From NCBI GenBank assembly GCA_025459265.1, contig JALOQX010000020.1, forward strand, positions 1 to 35,797: 35,797 nucleotides of DNA, read 5' to 3'. Source of the DNA: Pirellulaceae bacterium (lineage in GTDB: Bacteria; Planctomycetota; Planctomycetia; Pirellulales; Pirellulaceae). The position numbers and the translations under genes are program-made. The notes under the pieces were generated by a model, which saw only the letters and a list, made by a program, of their open reading frames with translations, was not told the origin of the DNA and did no database searches. Of the stretch, positions 9,831 to 17,956 are shown in pieces. Every line of letters starts with the position of its first letter. Position 1 is the first letter of the stretch.

Positions 9831-9900
9831 CATCGTGCCAGATCGGCGCGCCGAATTCAAGTTGTCCTGGGCGCGTGTGCCCCCGCTCGCGGCGGCACGC

Positions 9901-11805
9901 TCAGGCATTCCCGCCGGCGGGTGGGCGATCGTCATGCGCCGGACCCGGCGTGTCGGACTCGTCTCCGGCCGGCGGGACGATGGCGACCACGCGGTCTCCC
10001 GGTGCCGGCTGGAAAGACCCCTGAGGCGTGCGGATCTTGAGTCGCTTGCTGGCGTCCACGGCAAAGAGCACGAGGGCCGCCTCGCCGTAGAGCGTGCGAA
10101 AATCAGCCCAGGTGAAGCTGGCGGTCAACGCGGTGGTCTTCACCACGCCGCCGGTCGCCATCAACTGCTCCAACTGCTGGTGAGTCAAGTCCGTCTGAAA
10201 CAGGGAACGGCCGCGGCGCGTTTCCGGCACAGTCTGCCAGCGACTGTGCGTCCGCGCACGGGGCGCGAGCTGATAGACATTAGCGCGGGAGAAGACGTGG
10301 ACGTACTCCATGGCGGCCAGCGTATTGACCTCGTCGTTCGGGGTGACGGCCAGCAGGCGACCAATCCCCGCCAGATCCTCGGTCTCCTGGAAGTGCTCGG
10401 ACAAGATACTGGCGCACGTGGCCGGCAATCCGGCCAGCCGGGCGGCGGTCACGTTGGCGTAGTTCGTGTCGACCAACAGCACACGGACCTGTAGTTTGCC
10501 CAGCGCCGCCGCCACGTCGCGCACCCAGCGGGACGCGCCGGCAAAGAGGATCCCCTGCGGGTTGGCATCTGCCAGGCGCAGCCGCCGCGCCAGCGGGCCG
10601 GCCCCCAGTCCGCACAACGTGACCGTGCCGAGGATCACGAGGAACGTGACCGGGGCCAGCAACTGGGCCTGCGTCGCAGTTGCGGGCTCGGCGGCCACGC
10701 TGCTGTCCAGCGCCGCAAGTCGCAGCCCAAACACGCTGGCAACCGACGCCGCCACAATCCCCCGCGGCGCGACCAGTCCCACAAAGAGCGTCTCGCGCCA
10801 TTTCAATCCCGTCCCCCAGGTGCTCAGGAACACCGCCATCGGCCTCACGACCAACACCAGCAGCAGGACGAACAGCACGCCGGCCCAGCCAAGGGCCGCC
10901 AGGGAACTCAGCGGGATCCGCGCACCAAGCACGATGAACAGACAGCCGATCAACAGCACCCGCAGGTGCTCCTTGAACTCCAACACGTGGTCCACGCTGA
11001 CGTAGCGCTGGTTGGCCAGGCAGACTCCCAGCACGGTAACGGTGACCAGCCCCGATTCGGCGCTCAACAAGTCGCTTCCCCAGAATGCCACCAGCGCCAC
11101 GGCCAGCACGAACACGCCATGCAGGAAGTCGGGCACCCAATACCGGCGCAAAGCGATCACCAGCAGTGCCGCCGAACCCAGGCCCAACACGGTGCCGATG
11201 GCCAGCGTCTGCACGACAATCCCGACAATCGCGGGCCATCGCACACCCTCCGTCTGGGAGATCGCCTCGAACACCAGGACGGCCGCAACCGCACCCAACG
11301 GGTCGATCAAGATCCCTTCCCACTGCAGGATCGAGCTCACCCGACGCTTCGGCCGGATCTGCCGCAGCAGCGGTCCGACCACAGTTGGTCCGGTCACGAT
11401 GAGAATTGCACCCAGCAGGGCTGCTACCGGCCACCTGAACCCGAGCAGGTAGTGGCCGAGCAGGGCCGTGAGCCCCCACGTCACCAACGCGGCAAGTGAC
11501 AACAGCCGGACCAGCACGCGAGCACTCTCACCCAACTGGCCCCAGCGCAGCGTCATGCCACCCTCAAAAAGGATCACCGCCACCGCGACCGATACCAACG
11601 GAAAGAGCAGGCGGGGCCCCACGGCGTCACCACCGCCCGTCAGCCGCGTGAGAATCTCATCCGGCGAGATCCAGATGCCAACAATCATCCCGAATGCGAG
11701 CAGCAAGAGAATGCTCGGTATTTGCAGGCGCCAGGCCAGCCACTGCGCCAAGACACCCAGGCACGGGACCAGTACGATCAGCAACAGGTAGAGATGTTCA
11801 TCCAT
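9901..11805 (-). CDS. CPA1-type Na+(K+)/H+ antiporter with C-terminal TrkA-like domain
   Basis: 634 residues from ATG at 11805, with GGAG eight bases upstream. An in-frame TTG at 11838 is possible but its GGAGGA is too close. The first 400 residues hold about a dozen hydrophobic helices. The stretch EGILIDPLGAVAAVLVFE is characteristic of CPA1 antiporters and contains the likely ion-binding Asp. A loop with APRGIVAASVASVFG follows. Residues from about 415 onward resemble a TrkA-N/RCK nucleotide-binding fold (ILFAGASRWVRDVAAALG, then LLAVTPNDEVNTLAAMEY), though the glycine loop is degenerate. A short TrkA-C-like tail follows. It would exchange cations for protons at the inner membrane for pH or salt balance, with the cytoplasmic tail gating it. 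Specificity for Na+ or K+ is not readable. Confidence 0.85.
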   Translation of the reverse strand: MDEHLYLLLIVLVPCLGVLAQWLAWRLQIPSILLLLAFGMIVGIWISPDEILTRLTGGGDAVGPRLLFPLVSVAVAVILFEGGMTLRWGQLGESARVLVRLLSLAALVTWGLTALLGHYLLGFRWPVAALLGAILIVTGPTVVGPLLRQIRPKRRVSSILQWEGILIDPLGAVAAVLVFEAISQTEGVRWPAIVGIVVQTLAIGTVLGLGSAALLVIALRRYWVPDFLHGVFVLAVALVAFWGSDLLSAESGLVTVTVLGVCLANQRYVSVDHVLEFKEHLRVLLIGCLFIVLGARIPLSSLAALGWAGVLFVLLLVLVVRPMAVFLSTWGTGLKWRETLFVGLVAPRGIVAASVASVFGLRLAALDSSVAAEPATATQAQLLAPVTFLVILGTVTLCGLGAGPLARRLRLADANPQGILFAGASRWVRDVAAALGKLQVRVLLVDTNYANVTAARLAGLPATCASILSEHFQETEDLAGIGRLLAVTPNDEVNTLAAMEYVHVFSRANVYQLAPRARTHSRWQTVPETRRGRSLFQTDLTHQQLEQLMATGGVVKTTALTASFTWADFRTLYGEAALVLFAVDASKRLKIRTPQGSFQPAPGDRVVAIVPPAGDESDTPGPAHDDRPPAGGNA

Positions 11806-11967
11806 GCGCGGGACTCCGGCAGCACCCCGGTCGGGCAATCCTCCAGGAGCATCTACTAGTCCTCGGGCTTCTTCCCCGCAAGGTCACACGCGTTCGTTCA
11901 GCCCGGCAGAGGGAGGCGAGCCCGGCGAATGACTTCACCACGGCGCACGCGCTCCCGCATGCGGGCA

Positions 11968-12036
11968 GGGGACAGAAAAATCCCTCAAAGTCCATTTTTC
12001 TGTCCCCCATTTTTCTGCCTCCCATTTTTCTGTCCC
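11968..12036. repeat. 15-bp repeats and hairpin with GGGGACAG core
   Basis: Three direct copies of CCATTTTTCTGtCCC start at 11992, 12007 and 12022 (period 15). An inverted copy, GGGGACAGAAAAAT (11968-11981), can pair perfectly over 14 bp with 11994-12007. The sequence sits between divergently read genes in the 437-base gap 11806-12242, which otherwise shows nothing gene-like. Frames reading KMGDRKMG come from this repeat. Confidence 0.85.
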
Positions 12037-12242
12037 CTCTGGGATCGCACAAACCGCCAGGTGCACTCAGCCCGGACAGCGTCGGGGCGGACTTTGACGG
12101 TCGTGCACGGTATCCCGATGCGCGAAACCCGCGGGGCGAACGTCCGACGTTTGTTCAATCGTGGTCACGCCAACCGATAAACAGCTGCGTGGCGCCAGTG
12201 GGAGCTGGCCGGCAGAGCCTGATTTCGGTGGAGCGATCTGTC

Positions 12243-12491
12243 ATGACGACCTATCCGGGGCGCGGCACGGCGAAAGTCCGTGCGACATTGTACCTGTCTC
12301 GTGAGCTGCTGGACGAAGCGCGGAACGCCGCCGTGTTTCTCGCCGGCCCCCCGGCACGTCTGACGCTTACGAAGCTGGCCGAGCAGGCTTTTCGCGCTGA
12401 ACTGGAACGGCTCAAACTGCGCTACCTGGGCGGTGCCGCGTTCCCGGCCCGCGACGGCGAACTGCGCGGCGGCCGACCCATTGCGGCATAG
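12243..12491 (+). CDS. Ribbon-helix-helix domain protein
   Basis: 82 residues from ATG at 12243, with GGTGGAG nine bases upstream. The core KVRATLYLSRELLDEARNA looks like the beta strand and first helix of a CopG/Arc/ParB-type ribbon-helix-helix DNA-binding fold. A second helix follows at about residues 40-60 (LTKLAEQAFRAELERLK). The C-terminus is GELRGGRP-rich. Proteins like this act as dimeric repressors or partition factors. It opens a three-gene operon and may regulate it. I do not recognise a specific orthologue. Confidence 0.7.
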   Translation: MTTYPGRGTAKVRATLYLSRELLDEARNAAVFLAGPPARLTLTKLAEQAFRAELERLKLRYLGGAAFPARDGELRGGRPIAA

Positions 12492-12521
12492 CGCTGGGGT
12501 CCGCGCCGAGGGAGAAACCGC

Positions 12522-12659
12522 ATGTCCCAATCGGATGAACAAACCGTCAAGATGTCGGCCAACGAATCGTCGCAATGTGCCGATGCCAGTGCCGTACGGG
12601 CGCGGCTGCTGCAAATGATCGTGAAGAACGAAGAGTCGCGAAAGCCCAAACCGCAATGA
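12522..12659 (+). CDS. 45-residue hypothetical protein
   Basis: ATG at 12522 has GAGGGAG eight bases upstream, and the gene lies 30 bases after the ribbon-helix-helix gene. The protein is polar, begins MSQSDEQTVKMSANESSQ and ends KNEESRKPKPQ, with a short amphipathic helix around ASAVRARLLQMIVK. There is no signal peptide or known domain. Its stop codon overlaps the start of the next gene (ATGA at 12656-12659), so translation is probably coupled. Function unknown. Confidence 0.6.
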   Translation: MSQSDEQTVKMSANESSQCADASAVRARLLQMIVKNEESRKPKPQ

Positions 12660-13744
12660 TCCCAGTTGCCCGCGGATCGCTCCGGCACGATCCCGGTCCC
12701 CCAGCGCGTCAGACGCGCACAGCCCGATCCGCTTTAACGCTCCGCCGCCGGAGGATCGCGGTCGCCGGCGCCCTGCTGGTCGCGATCTGCTGCGCACCGG
12801 CCCGTGCCGGCAGCTTGTGGCCCTGGTCGCGTCCCCAACCGCCCTCCACACCGCCGCACCCGGCCGTCGTGCGGGTCCTGGCCGAAGAACCAGACGGTAT
12901 TGCCCAAGGCTCCGGCACCCTCGTCGACGCCCAAGGACCCTACGGACTGATCGTCACGAACTGGCACGTGGTGCGCGATGCCTCGGGGCCCATCAACGTC
13001 GTATTCCCCGATGGATTTCGCTCGGCCGCCCGCGTGCTGCAAGTCGATCGGGACTGGGATCTCGCCGCGCTCCTGATCTGGCGTCCCACGGCCGCCGCCG
13101 TGCCCCTGGCGCAACGCACCCCACGACCGGGCGATCCGCTGACCATCGCCGGGTATGGGTCCGGAACCTACCGCGCCGTGACCGGACGCTGCACCCAGTA
13201 TGTCGCGCCCAGCGCCCATCATCCGTACGAAATGGTGGAGGTCTCCGCGGCCGCGCGGCAAGGCGATTCCGGGGGCCCGATCTTCAACGAGCGCGGCGAG
13301 TTGGCCGGCGTCTTGTTCGGGTCAGTGAGCGGCACGACCTCCGGCAGTTACGCCGGACGCATCCGCCAGTTCCTCGCCTCGGCCTGGCCGCCTCCGGATT
13401 CAGCCCCGCAGACAGTCGCGTCCGCGTCCGCGGCAGCCGAGGAGGGACCGTCGCTGCACCGATTACCCGAGGTCGACGCGTCCGCCGCGCACGTAGCCCA
13501 ATTGACCCCGCTTCCTCCGCTCGGCCGATCCGGCGAGCCGCGAACCACCAGTCTCGATCCGACAACCCCGTCCCCGGCCGCGTCTACCGATGTCTCGCCA
13601 GTACCCTCCACGACCGTCCAGTGGAGTGACCTCGCTGGTTCGACGCTCTACGAGCAGGTCAAGACCGTGCTGGCCGTCATCGGCTTGGCCGCCGTCTTCC
13701 TCCGCCTCACCGGTGCCGGACAGAACCGTGTTCGCGACGATTGA
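12656..13744 (+). CDS. Membrane-anchored trypsin-like serine protease
   Basis: 362 residues. The start ATG overlaps the stop of the 45-residue gene. An N-terminal Arg-rich segment and hydrophobic stretch (residues 33-51, ending APARAG) suggest export. The trypsin/DegP-like domain spans residues about 68-245 with a complete triad: His104 in TNWHVV, Asp135 in DRDWDLAAL and Ser205 in RQGDSGGPI. A Pro/Ser/Thr-rich linker follows, then a C-terminal membrane helix (TVLAVIGLAAVFLRLTG) and a short basic tail. There is no PDZ domain. It probably acts in the periplasm while tethered to the inner membrane. Co-expression with the two small genes upstream is likely. Substrates unknown. Confidence 0.8.
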   Translation: MIPVARGSLRHDPGPPARQTRTARSALTLRRRRIAVAGALLVAICCAPARAGSLWPWSRPQPPSTPPHPAVVRVLAEEPDGIAQGSGTLVDAQGPYGLIVTNWHVVRDASGPINVVFPDGFRSAARVLQVDRDWDLAALLIWRPTAAAVPLAQRTPRPGDPLTIAGYGSGTYRAVTGRCTQYVAPSAHHPYEMVEVSAAARQGDSGGPIFNERGELAGVLFGSVSGTTSGSYAGRIRQFLASAWPPPDSAPQTVASASAAAEEGPSLHRLPEVDASAAHVAQLTPLPPLGRSGEPRTTSLDPTTPSPAASTDVSPVPSTTVQWSDLAGSTLYEQVKTVLAVIGLAAVFLRLTGAGQNRVRDD

Positions 13745-13765
13745 TCCGTACTGACACGGCGCCGA

Positions 13766-15196
13766 TCAGAAGCCGTACTTGAACATCCAGTCGAAGACTA
13801 CCGAGTTGGCCTGGTCGGTCGGCCCAAGCTGTTCGGGCGGGACCTGCCCCACCCGACTGTCCATGTACGACGTCTTCCAGTAAGACACCTCAAAGCCGGT
13901 GGTGAACTTCTTGGTGATGTCGTACATCAAGTTGACGAATACGAGGCTGTTGTACGTGCGCCCGGTCTGCATGTCCCGATTGTTCGGATCGTCAATCCCG
14001 AAGCCGACATGGCTGTGCCACTGATCGTTCCAGTCGTACCACAGCTCCGCCCAACCGCCCGTGCCGCGAATCGGCGCCCGGATGCAACCGCACACACCCT
14101 GGCCGATGCCGCCCAGAAATGGGCTCAAGTTGGCGCCCGTGAAAAACTCGCCCTGGACGCCCCAGCGCTCGGTGATCGGCGCTTTCACGTCCACGTTGAG
14201 CGACCAGGTGCGGTACTGCGCGTCGTCCTCGGGCGGCAGCGACTGGGGCGGCGGTCCAAGCCCGCGAAAATCGAACTCCGTCCGCCCGATGTGCCCCGAC
14301 AGACCCACTTCGATCGGCAGGCAGTTCTCACCGCGCGGCCCCAACTTCCAGCCAAACCGCGACTCAATCACCGGCCAACTGCTCGACTCCCGATCCACCG
14401 TGGCACTGGTCGAGAAGTCGGGCACAATGTCGTGATTCAACGAGACCTGCCACGTGGCCAGCGAGGTCGGCGAGAAGTCCAGGTACCGCTCCCAGCGGAA
14501 TTGAGGTCGGCGGAACCCGATGTTGCCACCCATCCAGCCGACCGAGTAGTTGACTGTATTCATAATCAGCGGCGAGACGACATCGGACGTCTGCCCGACC
14601 AACATCCGCCACCGGTCGTTCTTGGCCTCCCAGTACGCATGCCGCAGCTGGACGCCCGCCTGGTTCTCCACCACGAACTGGCCAAAGAAATCGATCTCGA
14701 AGTTGCCCCCTGTCTGGGCACCGCCGAAGATCGACACGTCCGGCCCAGTCAGATTGAAGCCCACACGGGTGCGCCGCGCATCGATCGTATAGGCCGATTC
14801 ACCCTCAGTCTGAGGAGACGGTACGAACAGCGTGAACGCGCCCGGGTAGGTACGCTCGGTCGCGTAAATCATGTCCGCCCAGAGTGCGCCGTAAGGGACA
14901 ATCTTGTAGTCGCCAATCGTCCAGGGGTCCGGAGCTTTCGGTGCCGGCGGCGGGGCCGAAGCCAAGTCCGCCACCGAGGGTGCGGCCGGCGATGCGGGCA
15001 TCGGAGCCGGCTGCGTTGCCAGTGTGTCCGGTCGGGGCGCCATCGCGGTTTCAGCGAAGTCGCGCCCCGAAAAAAATCCCGGTGGCTCGCCAATTGAATA
15101 CGTTTCCGATGGCTGTTGTGCGGCAGCGATGCCTACTGTCGCAGCCACGATCGATGCGGCGCTGACCACCCAAATCGAATGCCTCAAGCGTGTCAT
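13766..15196 (-). CDS. DcaP-like outer-membrane porin
   Basis: 476 residues from ATG at 15196; the ribosome site is weak. A signal peptide (ending IAAAQQ) is followed by a Pro/Ala linker at residues 55-92. A barrel domain follows, with DARRTRVGFNLTGPD, NFEIDFFGQF, QLRHAYWEA and GQTSDVVSP. These are typical of DcaP/porin superfamily proteins that carry small anionic solutes. It ends in Tyr-Gly-Phe, as expected for BAM-inserted barrels. It is convergent with the protease gene, with 21 bases between the two stop codons. The substrate is not readable. Confidence 0.75.
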   Translation of the reverse strand: MTRLRHSIWVVSAASIVAATVGIAAAQQPSETYSIGEPPGFFSGRDFAETAMAPRPDTLATQPAPMPASPAAPSVADLASAPPPAPKAPDPWTIGDYKIVPYGALWADMIYATERTYPGAFTLFVPSPQTEGESAYTIDARRTRVGFNLTGPDVSIFGGAQTGGNFEIDFFGQFVVENQAGVQLRHAYWEAKNDRWRMLVGQTSDVVSPLIMNTVNYSVGWMGGNIGFRRPQFRWERYLDFSPTSLATWQVSLNHDIVPDFSTSATVDRESSSWPVIESRFGWKLGPRGENCLPIEVGLSGHIGRTEFDFRGLGPPPQSLPPEDDAQYRTWSLNVDVKAPITERWGVQGEFFTGANLSPFLGGIGQGVCGCIRAPIRGTGGWAELWYDWNDQWHSHVGFGIDDPNNRDMQTGRTYNSLVFVNLMYDITKKFTTGFEVSYWKTSYMDSRVGQVPPEQLGPTDQANSVVFDWMFKYGF

Positions 15197-15224
15197 GCAA
15201 CGTCTGCCTATATGGATGCAACCG

Positions 15225-15255
15225 CCACGGGACCTGTCCCCACGGGACCTTCCCC
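15225..15255. repeat. Two 15-bp GGGGACAG-type repeats upstream of the porin
   Basis: CCACGGGACCTGTCC starts at 15225 and again, slightly changed, at 15240. On the minus strand the core is GGGGACAGGTCCCGTGG, sharing the GGGGACAG octamer with the repeat at 11968. It lies in the 5' leader region of the porin gene, within the gap 15197-15958. Confidence 0.7.
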
Positions 15256-15610
15256 ACTGATGGGGCAGTCGAACACATTGCGGACCGTGCGGCCGCTACA
15301 GACCGCGCAACCAGAAAAGTCACGTCAATCGATACAATCGGACACTCACCCCAACAACTTGATACTGTCTGACGAGTTTCGGCCCGCTGGCATCTGACCT
15401 CTGGCTTCCGGCAGAAGGACCCGTGGCAAGCACGGAGCGACGAGGGAGCGGCAATCGAGGGACGAGGGCCCATCAAGGATTGACGAGCGAAGAGGGAGAG
15501 CGGAAGAGATCAACGGGCCGCTAGCAACGAGTGGCGAGCCCGGAAGGCACCCTCCGCTTCGTCCCTCGTCCCTCCTTGCTCGCTACTCGTCCCTCCGTCC
15601 GGCCTCCTCC

Positions 15611-15830
15611 GCCTCGCCCTGTCGGCTCGGCAGGAGCCTCGCCCTCCCATGCGCGCCTCGCCCTGCCGGCTCGGCAGGAGCCTCGCCCTCCCACATGCGC
15701 CTCGCCCTGCCGGCTCGGCAGTAGCCTCGCCCTCCCACATGCGCCTCGCCCTGCCGGCTCGGCAGTAGCCTCGCCCTCCCATGCGCGCCTCGCCCTGTCG
15801 GCTCGGCAGGAGCCTCGCCCTCCCACATGC
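15611..15830. repeat. Five tandem copies of a 44-bp repeat
   Basis: Units begin at 15611, 15655, 15699, 15743 and 15787, with a partial sixth at 15831. Each holds GCCTCGCCCT, a small hairpin (CTGCCG-GCT-CGGCAG) and GCCTCGCCCTCCCAC/ATGC. Because 44 is not divisible by 3, all frames stay open and yield WEGEAPAEP-like and GRARLLPSRQGE-like peptides. These are commonly mis-annotated as proteins in planctomycete genomes. There are no unique spacers, so this is not CRISPR. Confidence 0.9.
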
Positions 15831-15836
15831 GCCTCG

Positions 15837-15940
15837 CCCTCCGTCCTCCGTCCTCCGTCCCTCGCCCTCCGTCCCTCGCCCTCCGTCCTCCGCCCTCCGT
15901 CCTCCGTCCTCCGCCCTCCGCCCTCCGTCCTCCGCCCTCC
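15837..15940 (-). repeat. Polypyrimidine 7/14-bp tandem repeat
   Basis: Runs of CCCTCCGTCCTCCGT on the plus strand are the reverse complement of the polypurine repeat at 8645-8776. It directly adjoins the 44-bp array and ends about 20 bases before a candidate promoter. Confidence 0.85.
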
Positions 15941-15958
15941 CGGCCTCTGCCAAAACGC

Positions 15959-15988
15959 TCGACAACCCAGTTGCCAGTCCGGTATGAT
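15959..15988 (+). promoter_or_regulatory. Candidate sigma70-type promoter for the KOW-like operon
   Basis: TCGACA (15959-15964), an 18-base spacer and TATGAT (15983-15988) each match consensus at 5/6. The ATG of the first gene is 42 bases past the -10 box. Confidence 0.5.
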
Positions 15989-16030
15989 AAGGGGCAGAGG
16001 AGCGGGAACTGCTGGGAGGAGCGTCGGTCG

Positions 16031-16264
16031 ATGCCAAGTGGATCCGACACCCACATCGGGCGGGCGGAAAGTGATACGGTTTGCCTAGGGTTTGCTCCAG
16101 GGCAGTCCGTGCGGATCTCCGTTGGTCTGATGGAGGGGTGTGAGGCAGTCGTCGTGCAGCAGCGTATGCGGGGGCGCGTGCTCGTGCGACTGCAGCCAGG
16201 CGTATTTGTCGAGATCCACCAGTTTTGCCTGGAGAAGATCACGAAGATCCAAGAGCAAGCATGA
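16031..16264 (+). CDS. Small KOW-like protein
   Basis: 77 residues from ATG at 16031; GGGAGGAG lies nine bases upstream. The part from residue 20 on has the spacing of a KOW/NusG C-terminal beta barrel: PGQSVRISVGLMEG, then RGRVLVRLQPGVFVEI and a final CLEKI. A KOW barrel of this size could bind ribosomal proteins or RNA polymerase partners, but no NGN domain is present, so it is not NusG itself. Its TGA overlaps the next ATG (ATGA at 16261-16264). Confidence 0.6.
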   Translation: MPSGSDTHIGRAESDTVCLGFAPGQSVRISVGLMEGCEAVVVQQRMRGRVLVRLQPGVFVEIHQFCLEKITKIQEQA

Positions 16265-16572
16265 TCAGAAACGAGCAGCGAAACATGATGCCCGCACGGT
16301 CACCGCACTGGTCGAGACAGCCGATTCGACTTTCGGAGTTCGATGGGCAACGGATGGCGGTGATTGTGAGCCGACCCAGCGGTCGCGTGGTGCTGCGCGG
16401 CACGGCCGAGTTCGTGCGTGACGATGCGATCGGCAACACGCTCAACATCCGGATTGACGAACCCGAACCAGGTCATCCGGTTCTCGTCATTGCGGAGCGC
16501 TCCTGGCGCGGGCGCATCGTCCCAGATTTCCACCACGGCTGCAAGTTCTGCCTGACTGTCGATCAGGCCTGA
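16261..16572 (+). CDS. Hypothetical beta-rich small protein
   Basis: 103 residues, translationally coupled to the KOW-like gene by a 4-base overlap and without a ribosome site of its own. It has no signal peptide. Segments alternate like beta strands (QRMAVIVSRPSGRVVLRGTA, then HPVLVIAERSWRGRIVPD). Two Cys residues lie close together near the end (GCKFCLTVDQA). I recognise no family. The coupling suggests it works with the KOW-like protein. Confidence 0.6.
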   Translation: MIRNEQRNMMPARSPHWSRQPIRLSEFDGQRMAVIVSRPSGRVVLRGTAEFVRDDAIGNTLNIRIDEPEPGHPVLVIAERSWRGRIVPDFHHGCKFCLTVDQA

Positions 16573-16581
16573 GCCGATCGA

Positions 16582-16785
16582 TCAGGAAGCTTTCAGGAAC
16601 AGCGCGCTGCAGAAACCGCGTTTGAGCTGTCCCAGCATGCGGCCTGCGCGGGCGCGAAAGGACACAATGTGCGGCTGCTTCTGCGCGGGGGCAAACGACA
16701 CGTACTCGGACCAGATGCACTCACCGTCAATGCGATAAACGACTTTTTTTCCAAACGGTGTCGATGCCAATGACTTGGTGACCAC
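16582..16785 (-). CDS. Possible small hypothetical protein
   Basis: 67 residues from GTG at 16785, with GGAG seven bases upstream. A longer version could start at GTG 16815, where GGAGG is too close. Composition is protein-like (VVYRIDGECIWSEYVSFAPA) but there is no known domain. A run of seven A on the minus strand near 16746 lies where a second open frame (MHSMLEGGVVSQ...) meets this one, so a frameshift is conceivable. It is convergent with the previous gene, 9 bases apart. Uncertain. Confidence 0.35.
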   Translation of the reverse strand: MVTKSLASTPFGKKVVYRIDGECIWSEYVSFAPAQKQPHIVSFRARAGRMLGQLKRGFCSALFLKAS

Positions 16786-16977
16786 AATACCGCTCCTGCG
16801 ACTGCGAGACCACACCTCCTTCGAGCATTGAGTGCATCCTGCTGACAGTAGATCTCCGTAGTACCCTTAATGATCGGCCCACGGGCAGCGGGCGATGAGA
16901 AAACCCGCGCGGTACCGTTTGTGCGGCGCGGGCAAAACCGACCGGGTGTCCCGGTTGTGCAGCGAGGAACCGGCGCA

Positions 16978-17637
16978 TCACGCGCAGTGTTTCCGCAGGA
17001 TCTCGCTCTGACGCGTCAACTCCGGATCGAGCCGCGCGATGCCACGACAGATGAAGTCCAGGTGTCGCTGTTCGGTTTCCCGAAAGACGCGCAGACCACG
17101 CACGAAGTCCGAGTCGGCGGCGGAGACAACACTGCTGAAGACGTCGTTGATCTCGGACGACTCAATGTCGATCACCAGCTGCAACGCGGTGCGCAGCGAG
17201 GTGATGTCGTCGACCGAGATGGCGGCCTCCCGCATGCGGCGTTCGAGCTGCGGCACGACCGCCTGCCAGGGCCGCACCGGTCCATCGTCCCAACGCTGCC
17301 GGGCGGCCGCCGCGCGACAGAGTTCGAGCAGTTGGGCGTGGGATTCTTCCTGTCGCGCCAGGTCGGCGAAGAAGTCCTGCACGGCCGGTTCGCCCGTGAA
17401 CCGTTTGGCCAGCACGGTGTAGATGCGGCTTGCCTGCAACTCCAGTTCGACGCATCGGGCCACGAAATCCGCCACCTCGTCCGCCGCCGGTTGCAGCACT
17501 TCGGACTCGGCCAGCACCGCCAGAAATGTCGTGTCCCGCCGGGCGAAGAGGGCGCGCAAGAACACGCGCCAGCCGAAACAGCGGATCGTAACGATCGGGT
17601 GCGCCAGAATATCCCGCTTGTTGATCGCGCCCACCAT
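16978..17637 (-). CDS. Ferritin-like/rubrerythrin-type diiron protein
   Basis: 219 residues from ATG at 17637, with GGGGGAG eight bases upstream. The ferritin four-helix pattern is visible: a Glu in helix 1 (CVELELQASRIY, about residues 63-73), ExxH in helix 2 (ARQEESHAQLLELC, Glu97 and His100), Glu in helix 3 (DIESSEIND, about 159-162) and ExxH in helix 4 (FRETEQRHLDF, Glu189 and His192). These could bind two irons. The N-terminal 35 residues carry a basic and hydrophobic segment (IVTIRCFGWRVFLRALF) not usual in rubrerythrin. No rubredoxin Cys motif is present. A role in peroxide or iron handling is plausible by family. Confidence 0.6.
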   Translation of the reverse strand: MVGAINKRDILAHPIVTIRCFGWRVFLRALFARRDTTFLAVLAESEVLQPAADEVADFVARCVELELQASRIYTVLAKRFTGEPAVQDFFADLARQEESHAQLLELCRAAAARQRWDDGPVRPWQAVVPQLERRMREAAISVDDITSLRTALQLVIDIESSEINDVFSSVVSAADSDFVRGLRVFRETEQRHLDFICRGIARLDPELTRQSEILRKHCA

Positions 17638-17956
17638 GCCATTGCTCCCCCGGCCAATTGACACGGCTCTGGACACGCCACTGCGGTTTAACCTACCGCT
17701 GGTCGCAGGGCGAGTCAACTGCGGATCACCTATCCGACAGCTGGTTGAACCAGCTCCACCACGCTGGGGGCTCACTTCATTCGTCCCCAGCCACCCGGAG
17801 AATCTCGCAGTCGCGCAAAGTCCACTCAGTCCCCACCAGCCACGGGATGTGCGACAATAGCCGCAGCGGTCACGACCGGGACGCGGCCACGACTGGACCG
17901 GAACGCGGGTTCCGGATCCGCGTCCGCGACGGGTCGCCGAGCCTGGGAGTCACGAC
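17638..17956. other. Divergent intergenic region, no gene seen
   Basis: This 319-base gap separates the divergent ferritin-like and TIM-barrel genes, so it must hold both promoters. I see no strong promoter boxes or repeats. GGGAG eight bases before 17957 is the ribosome site of the TIM-barrel gene. Confidence 0.4.

Noticed and set aside
11798-12052. Minus frame reading KMGDRKMGGRKMGD
   Set aside because: It is a translation of the 15-bp intergenic repeat.
15611-15830. Possible CRISPR array
   Set aside because: The units are contiguous without unique spacers and no cas genes are present.
15521-16054. Minus frames of 177-219 codons reading WEGEAPAEP and similar
   Set aside because: They are produced by the 44-bp tandem array and the polypyrimidine repeat, which stay open in every frame.
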